DNA from: CAYLNH01 sp964384625
Lineage (GTDB): Bacteria > Verrucomicrobiota > Lentisphaeria > JABSQK01
NCBI GenBank assembly: GCA_964384625.1
Contig: CAYLNH010000007.1
Coordinates: 1-64,000, forward strand
Reading direction: 5' to 3'
Length of the DNA stretch: 64,000 nt
Shown: one piece after another, positions 45,252-53,758 of the stretch
Layout of the letters: the number at the start of each line of letters is the position of its first letter
Numbering within the stretch: position 1 is the stretch's first letter
Notes under the pieces: model-generated
Seen by the model: the letters and a program-made list of their open reading frames with translations, nothing else
Told to the model about the DNA's origin: nothing
Database searches by the model: none
Position numbers and translations under genes: made by a program

Positions 45252-45769
45252 GATTCCGCGTTTTCGGATGCCGGACAGCTCAACTCCGCTTCCAATTCTC
45301 GAATCTGGTCGCGCAGTTCCGCCGCTTCCTCGTAAGCTTCCTGCTCCACCACGTCCTTCAGCCGGCGCTCCAGCCGGCGAATCACCTGCTGCGGCGTCTC
45401 CCGCCGCTCCGGGATGGTCCCCGTGTCGGCCGGGTCCAGCGTAAACGACGGATCAAGGAGGTCCTTGAACGCGGCGTAGCAGTACTCGCAACCCACCAGC
45501 CCGCTCTCTTCCACGTCGCGCCGGGTGGCGCCGCAATGCGGGCACTCTTCAGTCAGGTCGGCGACGTCGATGTCCTGGCCGTCGCCGTCGCCCAGTTCCA
45601 GGCAACGCTCCAGAAACGCGGCCAGCGACAACGCATCCAGCGAAGTCGGCGACACGCCGTTCTTCTCGGCGCACGCGGCGCAGAGTTTCAACGATGTCTC
45701 CTTGCCGTTCACAATCCCCTGAATGTCGATCTGGGCGTCATTGCACCCGCATATCTGGCATTTTTCCAT
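45248..45769 (-). CDS. mcsA: McsA-like zinc-finger/UVR protein
   Basis: From ATG 45769 this is a 173-residue protein with two pairs of CxxC-type motifs at the N-terminal end (CQICGC, LCAACAE) and another pair in CPHCGATRRD and CEYCYAAFK, then a UVR helix pair (LERRLKDVVEQEAYEEAAEL, RDQIRELEAEL). It activates McsB in Firmicutes and binds metals. It is coupled to the McsB-like gene. A GTG at 45808 is an alternative start. The pair is upstream of no ctsR or clpC here. Confidence 0.88.
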   Translation of the reverse strand: MEKCQICGCNDAQIDIQGIVNGKETSLKLCAACAEKNGVSPTSLDALSLAAFLERCLELGDGDGQDIDVADLTEECPHCGATRRDVEESGLVGCEYCYAAFKDLLDPSFTLDPADTGTIPERRETPQQVIRRLERRLKDVVEQEAYEEAAELRDQIRELEAELSCPASENAES

Positions 45770-45808
45770 CGAATCCAAACAAATCCTTGTCTCAGACTTT
45801 ATCGTCAC

Positions 45809-45837
45809 ACGGGCCGAAGGCCCGTAATTCTACTATA
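45809..45837 (-). promoter_or_regulatory. Hairpin and -10 box upstream of mcsA
   Basis: On the minus strand a TATAGT box (complement of 45832-45837) is followed by a perfect seven-base stem with a TTC loop, ACGGGCC-TTC-GGCCCGT (complement of 45809-45825). It would form a stable stem-loop in the mcsA leader. No good -35 was found. Confidence 0.45.
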
Positions 45838-46009
45838 GCGAAGCCCTTCGGAATTACACCCCTCCCCCGCAAAAACCCGAATCCCTGATCCGCCGCCACA
45901 CGACGCCCACTCCGACAACCAAAGGCCGGAGCGCCTCGGCTCTGCCGAGCGAACCCGACGGCTCCAAGCTGAAATCTGAAAGCCAAAATCCGAAATCCCC
46001 GTTCCCGTC

Positions 46010-46037
46010 TTGCGCCCGTGCCGACCTACTCTATAGT
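46010..46037 (+). promoter_or_regulatory. Promoter of tRNA-Pro
   Basis: TTGCGC at 46010-46015 and TATAGT at 46032-46037 are 16 bp apart; the tRNA begins 15 bases after the -10. Confidence 0.55.
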
Positions 46038-46051
46038 ATCTGCCCATTGGC

Positions 46052-46128
46052 CGGGACGTAGCGCAGACTGGTAGCGCGTTTGACTGGGGGTCAAAAGGTC
46101 GCAGGTTCAAATCCTGTCGTCCCGACCA
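46052..46128 (+). tRNA. tRNA-Pro (GGG)
   Basis: The 77-nt sequence begins CGGGACGTAGCGCAG and ends TCGTCCCGACCA with an encoded CCA. The acceptor stem CGGGACG pairs with CGTCCCG. The anticodon arm TTGAC-TGGGGGT-GTCAA carries GGG for proline, and the T-arm GCAGG-TTCAAAT-CCTGT is standard. It closely resembles tRNA-Pro(GGG) of Escherichia coli. Confidence 0.95.
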
Positions 46129-46138
46129 AGTATAAAGT

Positions 46139-46183
46139 AAAGCCTGTCAGCATGATCCAAAACATGCGGCAGGCTTTCTTTTT
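46139..46183 (+). terminator. Rho-independent terminator after tRNA-Pro
   Basis: AAAGCCTG (46139-46146) pairs with CAGGCTTT (46170-46177), an inner GCATG/CATGC stem extends it, and CTTTTT follows. It is the clearest intrinsic terminator of the window. Confidence 0.8.
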
Positions 46184-46403
46184 GACCACGACACGACTCG
46201 GGCTAACCGTGGGCTAACTTTTTGGGAGCGTGTTGCGGCAAGGCACGTTGGCGGGAAATGGCCGTGCAGATCCCACCTTCCCACGCGCAGATTGCACACA
46301 CGGCCAAGGGTCGAGGGGGCCTGTGGGGCCGCGGGGGGCCTATGGGTTTCCATATTTCATCGCATTCCGTCGGGCCGTTTTTTCAGAAAAAATAGCGCAT
46401 ACA

Positions 46404-47309
46404 CTACCGAGCCCAGAAGTACTTGATCGGCTCAGGCGGGTCCCGATTAAACCGGTAGTCAGTCAGGAACTTCTCAATTCCGTTGGCGTTGATCACTGGA
46501 ACGGTTCGCGTGTACATCACATCCAAGATATCTTCGAGCTCTTGGGGTACATCATCCGGCGGATCTGGAAAGTCGACGAGCAGGCCGGGGGACATGTGAT
46601 ACTGGAGGAACAGGTATGGCACCTCCTTGACGCTGGCCGGGGAGACATCGATTTCACCAGTTGATAGCGTTGCTTCTGCAAGATCAACATCGCAAGCAAG
46701 GAGCACTGCCGTCGTCACGATCGCAGGCAGAATAACCAAAGGTCGATCCGCCTGAGCGCTGACCCGCTCCAACATGACTCCGGTTGCACCAACAATCGCC
46801 TGGGTGATCGCCGACTCTATCTCATCCCCACCAGCACTCCATGCGTCCCCTTTTCGGTTGCCCTTGATCGGAACGCCGATGTCAAAACTCGGCTCAGCCG
46901 AGTCGCACAGAGACACCGACGCTGGAGTTCCGTCGAAGAGCATCCGGGCGAAGAACCAGTTGCGCCTATTCGCCCGCATCCGGGAAATGAAAGGCGCTTT
47001 GAAGAAGCACCAGTTTCCGCAGGCAGGGTTCACTCGTTTGCATTCGATGGTCAAGAAGACGAGTTCGGACTGCTTTGAATCTCTCCATTTCAAAAACGGC
47101 ACCCGCACAACAATGTCGACGCGACTTCCTCGCCCCACATCAACGGGGAACTCAACTGCCAGAACATGCCATGGTCGATCCTGGAAGACCTCAACGTTGA
47201 GCCGTCGAATTTCCGCGATCACCGCATGTTGGAAACCGTAGCCGTGCCGGTTCAATCCTGCGGTAATCGCCTTTGCTTTCGCATCGTCAACCACATCATT
47301 CTCCTCCAT
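46404..47309 (-). CDS. Unknown protein with possible PD-(D/E)xK-like core
   Basis: The preferred start at 47309 (AAGGA seven bases upstream) gives 301 residues, MEENDVVDDAKAKAITAGLN onward. HGYGFQHAVIAEIRRLN (helix), RVDIVVRVPFLKW and VFLTIECKRVNP match the alternating strand pattern D...ExK of PD-(D/E)xK nucleases, but this is only pattern-level. The rest is unassigned. Its start lies within the end of the K+ channel gene (14-base overlap), so they are coupled. Base composition is visibly less GC-rich than the flanking genes. Function unknown; an accessory or defence role is a guess from context. Confidence 0.6.
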   Translation of the reverse strand: MEENDVVDDAKAKAITAGLNRHGYGFQHAVIAEIRRLNVEVFQDRPWHVLAVEFPVDVGRGSRVDIVVRVPFLKWRDSKQSELVFLTIECKRVNPACGNWCFFKAPFISRMRANRRNWFFARMLFDGTPASVSLCDSAEPSFDIGVPIKGNRKGDAWSAGGDEIESAITQAIVGATGVMLERVSAQADRPLVILPAIVTTAVLLACDVDLAEATLSTGEIDVSPASVKEVPYLFLQYHMSPGLLVDFPDPPDDVPQELEDILDVMYTRTVPVINANGIEKFLTDYRFNRDPPEPIKYFWAR

Positions 47310-48123
47310 GGTCATTTCCTTCATCAATCGCCTTGCCACAGTGCGGGCACTTTTGCGGCTTCTTCCGCATTTCCTCGACGTAGGCGATGGACAGTATGCC
47401 GGTCGGCAACGCGACCAAGCCGATGGCCAGAATTGCAAATACGCCGGAAAGGATGCGGCCCATGGTCGTAACGGGGTAGACGTCGCCGTATCCCACAGTG
47501 GTCAACGTCACAACCGCCCACCACAGTGTTGCGGGAATACTGCTGAATACTTCCGGCTGTACCGGATTCTCAAAATGGTACATGATGCATGCCGCACAGT
47601 ACACCATGAACAACATCACCAACGTTGTCACCAGCAGGTCTTCTTTGCGCTTTTTGAACACCCGGCCCATCATCGCCAGCGAGTTGCTGTAACAGCCCAG
47701 CTTTGCGATCCGCAGTGTCCGCAGCACGCGGAACACGCGGATGAATCGCAAGTCGATCGGGAAGAACGGCAGGAAGAACGGCAGGATGGCAACAAGGTCT
47801 ATGATGGACAACGGCTCAACCACCCAAAGTGCCACCCCCTTCAATCCCTTGGCGCTCTTGTCGTCTGCCGTGCACGTCGCCGCTCTGGCTAGGTACTCGG
47901 TGCTGAAAACCGCAACGGACACAATCTCGAACCAACGGAAGACCGAGCCGAATTGCTCGCGGAGCGACACCACCGATTCCAACGCAATCGCCACTACATT
48001 CAACAAGATGAGCAGGACAATAGAACGGTCTAATACCGTGCTGGCGGTATCCCCCGGCTTCGCAACAGAAAGAATTTCCCATAGCCTTCTTCGGCCGATC
48101 ATGCGGTCCTGCCGGTCTGTCAT
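47296..48123 (-). CDS. Voltage-gated-type potassium channel
   Basis: From ATG 48123 this 275-residue protein has six membrane segments, with an Arg-rich S4 (RFIRVFRVLRTLRIAKLG, about residues 125-142) and the pore TLTTVGYGDVYPVTTMG, the classical K+ selectivity filter. A cytoplasmic tail after the last segment carries KCPHCGKAI, a small zinc-ribbon-like element. It is a Kv-type ion channel, not a simple KcsA type. It is coupled to the unknown gene and next to tRNA-Pro. It should let K+ out or sense voltage at the inner membrane. Confidence 0.9.
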   Translation of the reverse strand: MTDRQDRMIGRRRLWEILSVAKPGDTASTVLDRSIVLLILLNVVAIALESVVSLREQFGSVFRWFEIVSVAVFSTEYLARAATCTADDKSAKGLKGVALWVVEPLSIIDLVAILPFFLPFFPIDLRFIRVFRVLRTLRIAKLGCYSNSLAMMGRVFKKRKEDLLVTTLVMLFMVYCAACIMYHFENPVQPEVFSSIPATLWWAVVTLTTVGYGDVYPVTTMGRILSGVFAILAIGLVALPTGILSIAYVEEMRKKPQKCPHCGKAIDEGNDHGGE

Positions 48124-48220
48124 CAATGTAACAGGAATGAGGAAAGGACACCTGCTTCTGACCAAATGCAAACATTGGACAACGGCAAAGGTCGGGATTT
48201 CTGGTGTGCCGGTTGAGCTG

Positions 48221-48317
48221 AAGGGGGGTGTAGATACTCCCCAAGCTGGGCTTGGGGCTTCTTCTCGGAAAGCAGAAAACCGATCCCGTACCCTTTTCGC
48301 GGGTGGGTGCAGCTACT
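48221..48317 (+). repeat. Dispersed repeat family R2, copy 4
   Basis: This copy has GGGGGGTGTAGATACTCCCC, AAGCTGGGCTTGGGGC (hairpin), TTCTTCTCGGAAAGCAG and CCGATCCCGTACCCTTTTCG, then GGGTGGGTGCAGCTAC. It matches copy 3 block by block and lies just outside the terpene cyclase stop codon. Confidence 0.65.
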
Positions 48318-50100
48318 CGCGGTGCCGGCCCGGAATGTGGTCAGGGGACGAGGCCAAGGCCGTAATCGCGTCCAGAGCGAAGATCAGGGGGTACAGTTTC
48401 TCGGCATACCAGAGCTTGGCGAAGTAGAGCCCAATGGGTGCGGCAGGAAGATCGCCGTCCGTTTCCAGGAGGTCCTGCAGGCGGTCGATGCCGCCGGCCA
48501 GGACCTCCTTGGGGGCGTTTTGCAGGAGGGCCTTGAGAGCGAGCGCGGTCTCTTCCACGGAAGACGTTTCCCGGGTGCCGCCCCAGCCGCCGTCGGCATT
48601 CCGCACGCTGATCAGATACTCACAGCCGCGGCGCGTCAACGGCTCGGCGGCGGACGCCGGAACATGTTTCAACTGGTGCAGGTAGTCAACGACGCGGGCG
48701 GTGCCGTAGACCGGGCCTTCTTCGTTGTTGAACCATTGGTTGCCGAACCACAACGGGATCCACGATCCGTCCTTCCTCTGCGCGTCGGCCAGGTACTCCA
48801 GGCTCTCCTGCTGACGGCGAAGAACCCGGCGCCGCAGTTCATCGGGCAGGTCTTCCTGCCATTCGTCCAGCGCCCACATCACGTGGGCGGTGACATCCGG
48901 ACAACTCCGGTCGAACGGGAGTTTGCCCCAGCCTTTGGCGAAGGTCGGCGTGCCGCCGTCGCTGTTCTGCAGGTCCATCAGCCAGCTGACGCCGCGCGCC
49001 GCGGCGGTCTGCACGCGGTCGTCGATCGCGCCCAATCGGCGCAGGGCCAGGAGCACGCCGGGCGTATCATCGGCATCCGGCATACCGCCGGGCAGATCGG
49101 TCCAGGCCCAGCCGCCGGGCGCGCCGTACGTGAGCGGGTGGACCTGGTTATGCTGTTGGCCCAGCAGCCATTCGCGAATCCGTTCGCCCGGCGCGTCGTC
49201 CAGACCGTCCGCACCCAGGGCTTTGACACTCAACGTCGTCAACCAGGTAGCCAGATTCGTATCGATCGCCATACCGCCGTCGGCCCGCATGGCGTTGACC
49301 AGGAAAGCGGTCGCCCGTTTGACGACGCGGCTGTCGCCCTGCCCCGCCGCCGCCAGACTCATGGTGACGAAGCCGGTCAACGGCGTCGCTTCCTCATAAC
49401 CGCCGTTCTCCGGCTGCATACGTTCGGCGATCCGCAAGGCGCGCGGCGCGATCCAGTGGCGCAGCCACCGCAGCAGCGGGTTCCGCGAGGGCCGCTGCCG
49501 ATGGCGGACGTAACCAATCGCGATCAGCGCCGGCAGGGCGTAGCTGACCACGGACAACTTCAGCCAGCCGAAAAGCCAATGCGGGAAGATCATCAGTTCG
49601 AACGGCAACTGCGGCACCATGTCCCAGGCCTCCCGGTCGTTGCCGAAGCGGCCGGACAGGGCGCACATGGTCAGAATCGGCGCGGCGAATGTGCGGTCGT
49701 CGCCGTAGCGTTTCAGGATGGCCCGGTGGATAGCCGCCGGCGCCAGACTGCCGGCGGCGCGGCGCAGCCAGGCCTCGCCGGCCGCGATCGCGGGGCCATG
49801 CTTCTCCCGGTCTTCCGACAGCGAGAACGCAACCCAGCACAACACAGTTGCAGTCACGTTACTGCGGCTCTCCGGCGAATCGCCCCAGCCGCCGTCGTCA
49901 TTCGCCTGTGCGGCAATCCAGTCGAGACCGCATTTGATGGTCTCGGCGTACTCCTCCCGGTCCACTCGGGACAGCGCAAAGACAGCGATGGCGTTGGCCA
50001 GCGCGCTGTCACTGAGCCGTCCTTCCCAGTAGCCCGCGGCGGTCATCTCCGCCAGCAGTCGGCGTTGGAGATCCTTACGAGTGTCGAGCAGATTGCGCAT
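48313..50100 (-). CDS. Class II terpene cyclase, squalene-hopene cyclase-like
   Basis: This 595-residue protein has the two alpha-barrel pattern of squalene-hopene cyclases, slightly shorter than usual. QW-like repeats are visible: GYWEGRLSDSALANAIAVFA (23-42), NDDGGWGDSP (67-76), PENGGYEEATPLTGFVTMSL (230-249) and GGWGGTRETSSVEETALALK (near the end). The protonating DxDD motif is present as PDADDTP (Asp342, Asp344, Asp345), as in hopene cyclases (PDVDDT). It should cyclise a squalene-like polyprenyl substrate. It is the last gene of a long redox operon, 24 bases after the iron-sulfur gene. The cyclised product cannot be named. Confidence 0.85.
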   Translation of the reverse strand: MRNLLDTRKDLQRRLLAEMTAAGYWEGRLSDSALANAIAVFALSRVDREEYAETIKCGLDWIAAQANDDGGWGDSPESRSNVTATVLCWVAFSLSEDREKHGPAIAAGEAWLRRAAGSLAPAAIHRAILKRYGDDRTFAAPILTMCALSGRFGNDREAWDMVPQLPFELMIFPHWLFGWLKLSVVSYALPALIAIGYVRHRQRPSRNPLLRWLRHWIAPRALRIAERMQPENGGYEEATPLTGFVTMSLAAAGQGDSRVVKRATAFLVNAMRADGGMAIDTNLATWLTTLSVKALGADGLDDAPGERIREWLLGQQHNQVHPLTYGAPGGWAWTDLPGGMPDADDTPGVLLALRRLGAIDDRVQTAAARGVSWLMDLQNSDGGTPTFAKGWGKLPFDRSCPDVTAHVMWALDEWQEDLPDELRRRVLRRQQESLEYLADAQRKDGSWIPLWFGNQWFNNEEGPVYGTARVVDYLHQLKHVPASAAEPLTRRGCEYLISVRNADGGWGGTRETSSVEETALALKALLQNAPKEVLAGGIDRLQDLLETDGDLPAAPIGLYFAKLWYAEKLYPLIFALDAITALASSPDHIPGRHRE

Positions 50101-50124
50101 CGGTTCTGTTGCCGGAAACGAAGG

Positions 50125-51192
50125 TTACCCGTCGGAATGCGGCGGTTCGCCGGCGGGATGAGAAAGCGCCCCGGTGGGACAGTGCCTGACGCATTCTTCC
50201 GCGACCATCGTCAGGGCGCGCGCCAGAGATTCCTCGAACGGCACCGCGACCTCGCCGTCATAGCCGCGACCGACAAAAGCCAGGCCCAGAGGTTCGCCGG
50301 CGGCCTCGGTGAGTTTGAGACAGATGCCGCATTTGATGCACTTGCCCGGCTCGTAGACGACATTCGGATGGTCCTGAATCACGCGCACGGCCTTTCGCGT
50401 GACAGCTTTGTAACGCGAGCGCCGGGCGCCGTAGCGATCGGCATACAACCGCAGCCGGCAGGTTGCCGGCTTGCGGCAATCGCAGTGCAGACAACGCGCC
50501 GCTTCTCCGGCGGCTTCTGCGGCATTGAAAACTTCGCCGGCTGCCGGTTCGGTCCGACCGTAGTCGGCCGCCGCCTGCATGACGCCGGCTTTGTCGTCGT
50601 CATGCAAACGCCCGACAACGCAGTTGAACCGCTTGTCTCTGGGCGGCGGCGGCTCGTAGTCTTCAGCGAGTGCGCTGGCGGCATACAGCATCATCGCCCG
50701 AATCGCGACAGCGGAATCGATCTGTTTTCGCCGACATGGCTTTTCACAGCGGCCGGGGCAGTCGGTGCACGGGATACCGGGCAGCGTCTGCGTGTCGCGG
50801 TAGATCGCAGCAGCTCCCTCGTGGTCGCCGGCGAGCAGTTTGCGGATCACGCCGGGGATATGGATCTGTGCCGGGCACGCTACTTCACACGGGCCTTCGC
50901 AGTCGCCGAGGTGTTCGCTGAGCAGCATTTCAATTGTGGTCTGCCGCGATTCCAGAACGTCGGCGGAATCGGTTTCGATCTGCATCCCCGCCGTTGCCGG
51001 AGCGGAGCACGCGGGGATAAGGCGATCCCCTTTCACGTCTTTGACCATACAGATCATACAGGACGTGTGCGGCTCGTGGCCGACAAGGAAACAGAGGGTC
51101 GGCACGTCGACGCCGATCTGCCGACAGGCGTCCAGCACGGTGGCGCCTGCCGCAACTTCGGTTTCCGTTCCGTTGATGGTGAGTTTTGGCAT
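50125..51192 (-). CDS. 2Fe-2S/GltD-type iron-sulfur protein, no flavin domain
   Basis: From ATG 51192 the protein has 355 residues. The N-terminal 80 residues are a 2Fe-2S domain with Cys34, 45, 48 and 62, as in NuoG/HydA. Next is the GltD/DPD-type iron-sulfur region (Cys98, 102, 106 and PCTDCPGRCEKPC, 142-153) followed by an Arg-rich segment. A further CLHCDCR and a C-terminal ferredoxin-like CIKCGICLK plus CVRHCP complete it. The usual FAD/NADPH domain of glutamate synthase beta-type proteins is missing. It therefore looks like an electron carrier subunit for the NuoEF-like partner encoded just upstream. The 178-base space before its start is not coding. Confidence 0.85.
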   Translation of the reverse strand: MPKLTINGTETEVAAGATVLDACRQIGVDVPTLCFLVGHEPHTSCMICMVKDVKGDRLIPACSAPATAGMQIETDSADVLESRQTTIEMLLSEHLGDCEGPCEVACPAQIHIPGVIRKLLAGDHEGAAAIYRDTQTLPGIPCTDCPGRCEKPCRRKQIDSAVAIRAMMLYAASALAEDYEPPPPRDKRFNCVVGRLHDDDKAGVMQAAADYGRTEPAAGEVFNAAEAAGEAARCLHCDCRKPATCRLRLYADRYGARRSRYKAVTRKAVRVIQDHPNVVYEPGKCIKCGICLKLTEAAGEPLGLAFVGRGYDGEVAVPFEESLARALTMVAEECVRHCPTGALSHPAGEPPHSDG

Positions 51193-51370
51193 ATCCAGCG
51201 GGCCGATCTTCAGCGTCGACAGATTGTCAAACACCGCAGGGCAAGCCTGCGGCATCTGTCGGAATTCTCCGGTTCGTCTATCGGTGACAAATCCTGATAC
51301 TTCGCCGCGTCCCGGTTTCCAGGCGGGCCGGGAGGGATCTTCTCCGGATCGATATGGCCGGCGCCGACGT

Positions 51371-53758
51371 TCAAGTTTCCACCTCGACAGCGTCGACCGG
51401 GCAGACGAGACGGCAGGAGTCGCAACGGGTGCACTTGTCGACGTCGATCTCGTGCTGCTGATGCGGGCGCATTTCGATTGCGTCGACGGCACAGGCCCGG
51501 GCGCACTTGGTGCAGCCAATGCACTTGTCCGTGATCACATAGCGGATGAGCGCCTTGCACTTCTTCGCGGGACAGTGTCCGTCGATGTGGGCCTCATACT
51601 CGTCGCGGAAGTGTTCGATGGTCGAGAGCACCGGATTGGGCGCGGTCCGACCGAGGCCGCAGAGACTGCCGTCGATGGTCAGTCCGGCCAGGTGTTCGAG
51701 CTCTTCGATATCGCCGCTTCTGCCCTTTCCGGCACAGAGGCGTTCGAGGATTTCGAGCATGCGCTTGGTGCCGATGCGGCAATAGGTGCATTTGCCGCAG
51801 GACTCCCTCTGGGTGAATTCCAGGAAGTAGCGGGCGATGTCGACCATGCAGTCATCTTCGTCGAGTACAACCATACCGCCGGAGCCCATCATGGCGCCGG
51901 ACGCGACAAGGTCCTCGTAATCGACGGGCGTATCACAGCGCGCCGCCGGCACGCAGCCGCCGCTAGGGCCGCCGACCTGTACAGCCTTGAGTTTCCTGCC
52001 GCCGGGAATGCCGCCGCCGATTTCATCGACGATACGCCGCAGGGAGATGCCCATGGGCACTTCGATCAGGCCGCCGCGCACCACCTTGCCGGCCAGCGCG
52101 AACGCCTTGGTCCCCTTGCTCTCGCCCTTGCCGAGCTCCGCCAGGGCGGCGGCGCCGTGACGGATGATCCACGGCACCATGCCGTAGGTCTCGACATTAT
52201 TGACCAGCGTCGGCTTGCCCCAGAGCCCGCTGTCGGCGGGATACGGCGGCCGGAACCGCGGCATGCCGCGGCGGCCTTCGATGGCCTGCATCAGCGCGCT
52301 CTCCTCGCCGCAGACGAAGGCGCCGACGCCGACTTCGACTTCCAGTGTAAAGGAGACATCGGTGCCCATGATGTTCTCGCCGAGATAGCCGCGTTCCTCC
52401 AACAGGTTGACGGCATCGCTGACCCGGGCCACGGCAAGCGGGTATTCGCTGCGGACGTAGAGGAAGCCGCGGCGGGCGCCGACCGCGCGGGCGGCGACGG
52501 CGATGCCTTCGAGGACCCGGAACGGGAACGACTCCAGGATCATCCGATCCATGAAGGCGCCGGGGTCGCCCTCGTCGCCGTTGCAGATGATGTACTTCTC
52601 GTCCGCCGCGGCGTCGTGGACCAGTTGCCATTTTACCCCGGTCGGGAAACCGGCGCCGCCGCGGCCGCGCAGGCCGCTGTCCCGGATCGCCGCAATAATC
52701 TCCTGCCGCGTCATCTCATTCAGTGCTTTGTCGAGCGCCTGAAAACCTTCATGCTTCAAGTAGTCATCCAGGTCCATCGGATTCAGTTCACCGGCGTGTT
52801 CAGTTACGAGCCGGTGCTGGCAACCCGTATAACAGGCGTCGGGACCGCTGCGGACATCGACGGCATAGCGGGTGACCGGCTCCCAGGTTTCGTCGGTCAG
52901 CATGCGTTCCAGGAACTGATTCACTCTGGTCCTAACGCGATCCCCGAGTCCGGGCGGCCGGAAGTGCCGCAGCAGGATGTCGCGTACATCCTGTTGCCGA
53001 ACCAGGCCGTAGTGAAAGCTGCGGCCGTCGGCCATGGCGAGTTCCACGAGCGGCGTCTGGTAGGAGATCCCGGTACAGCCGACCGCTTTCAGACGGACCG
53101 GCAGTTGCAGTTGGGTGATCTGCCGCTGCAGTTCCGCATGGACCTCGAGCGTGCCGCCCGCAACGCAGCTCGAGCACAGACAGATCCGCACCTCGCCGGC
53201 GCGGTCGCCCTCGCCGGCGCCGGCTGCCGCCTCGGCGCCGGTCTGTTTCCGGGCCTCGAGGAAGTCGGCCAGCATGCTGCCGACTTTGCCGGGTTCAATA
53301 AAGCCGTAGGTGATGTCATCGATCTGCACTGCCGGCGCCAGCATGCAGCAGCCGAGGCAGGCAACCTTCTCGACCGTGAACAGTTTGTCGGCGTCCGTAT
53401 CGTCATCGCCGGCAATATCCAGATGGACACGCAACGCGTCATAGATGGCTTCCGCGCCTTTCACGTGGCAGGCGGTGCCGATGCAGACTTTGACGAAATG
53501 CTTGCCGGCCGGCCTGCGGCGGAACTGGGCATAGAACGACACGACCCCGGCGATCACAGCAGCCGGGATTTCGGTCACTTCCGTGAGGCGCCGCAGCGCA
53601 CGATCCGGCAGATAGTTGAACCGCTCCTGAATCGCATGCAGGATCGCGATCAGATGGCGCTGTTCGCGGCCGATGCGATCGATGATCGCATCGACCTCCG
53701 CCAGATCGATCTCGTCGCCGGCCGATCGGATAACCGCGTCTGTCGTGATCTCAGTCAT
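51371..53758 (-). CDS. NuoE-NuoF-ferredoxin fusion, NAD(P)H-oxidising diaphorase subunit
   Basis: From ATG 53758 the protein has 795 residues. Residues 1-180 are NuoE-like, with thioredoxin-fold 2Fe-2S ligands Cys92, 97, 134 and 138. Residues 190-720 are NuoF-like: GLRGRGGAGFPTG (362-374), CNGDEGDPGAFMDR (FMN) and the 4Fe-4S ligands ESCGKCTYC (654, 657, 660) plus Cys700. Residues 740-795 are a two-cluster ferredoxin (Cys746-756 and 776-786). In complex I and bifurcating hydrogenases these are separate subunits. No hydrogenase or other Nuo gene lies here. It should oxidise NADH or NADPH and pass electrons to the neighbouring iron-sulfur proteins. It overlaps the preceding propeller gene by eight bases. 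Confidence 0.9.
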   Translation of the reverse strand: MTEITTDAVIRSAGDEIDLAEVDAIIDRIGREQRHLIAILHAIQERFNYLPDRALRRLTEVTEIPAAVIAGVVSFYAQFRRRPAGKHFVKVCIGTACHVKGAEAIYDALRVHLDIAGDDDTDADKLFTVEKVACLGCCMLAPAVQIDDITYGFIEPGKVGSMLADFLEARKQTGAEAAAGAGEGDRAGEVRICLCSSCVAGGTLEVHAELQRQITQLQLPVRLKAVGCTGISYQTPLVELAMADGRSFHYGLVRQQDVRDILLRHFRPPGLGDRVRTRVNQFLERMLTDETWEPVTRYAVDVRSGPDACYTGCQHRLVTEHAGELNPMDLDDYLKHEGFQALDKALNEMTRQEIIAAIRDSGLRGRGGAGFPTGVKWQLVHDAAADEKYIICNGDEGDPGAFMDRMILESFPFRVLEGIAVAARAVGARRGFLYVRSEYPLAVARVSDAVNLLEERGYLGENIMGTDVSFTLEVEVGVGAFVCGEESALMQAIEGRRGMPRFRPPYPADSGLWGKPTLVNNVETYGMVPWIIRHGAAALAELGKGESKGTKAFALAGKVVRGGLIEVPMGISLRRIVDEIGGGIPGGRKLKAVQVGGPSGGCVPAARCDTPVDYEDLVASGAMMGSGGMVVLDEDDCMVDIARYFLEFTQRESCGKCTYCRIGTKRMLEILERLCAGKGRSGDIEELEHLAGLTIDGSLCGLGRTAPNPVLSTIEHFRDEYEAHIDGHCPAKKCKALIRYVITDKCIGCTKCARACAVDAIEMRPHQQHEIDVDKCTRCDSCRLVCPVDAVEVET

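Noticed and set aside
46184..46403. Integrase or attachment-site duplicate after tRNA-Pro
   Set aside because: No second copy of the tRNA 3' end and no integrase reading frame were found in the window.
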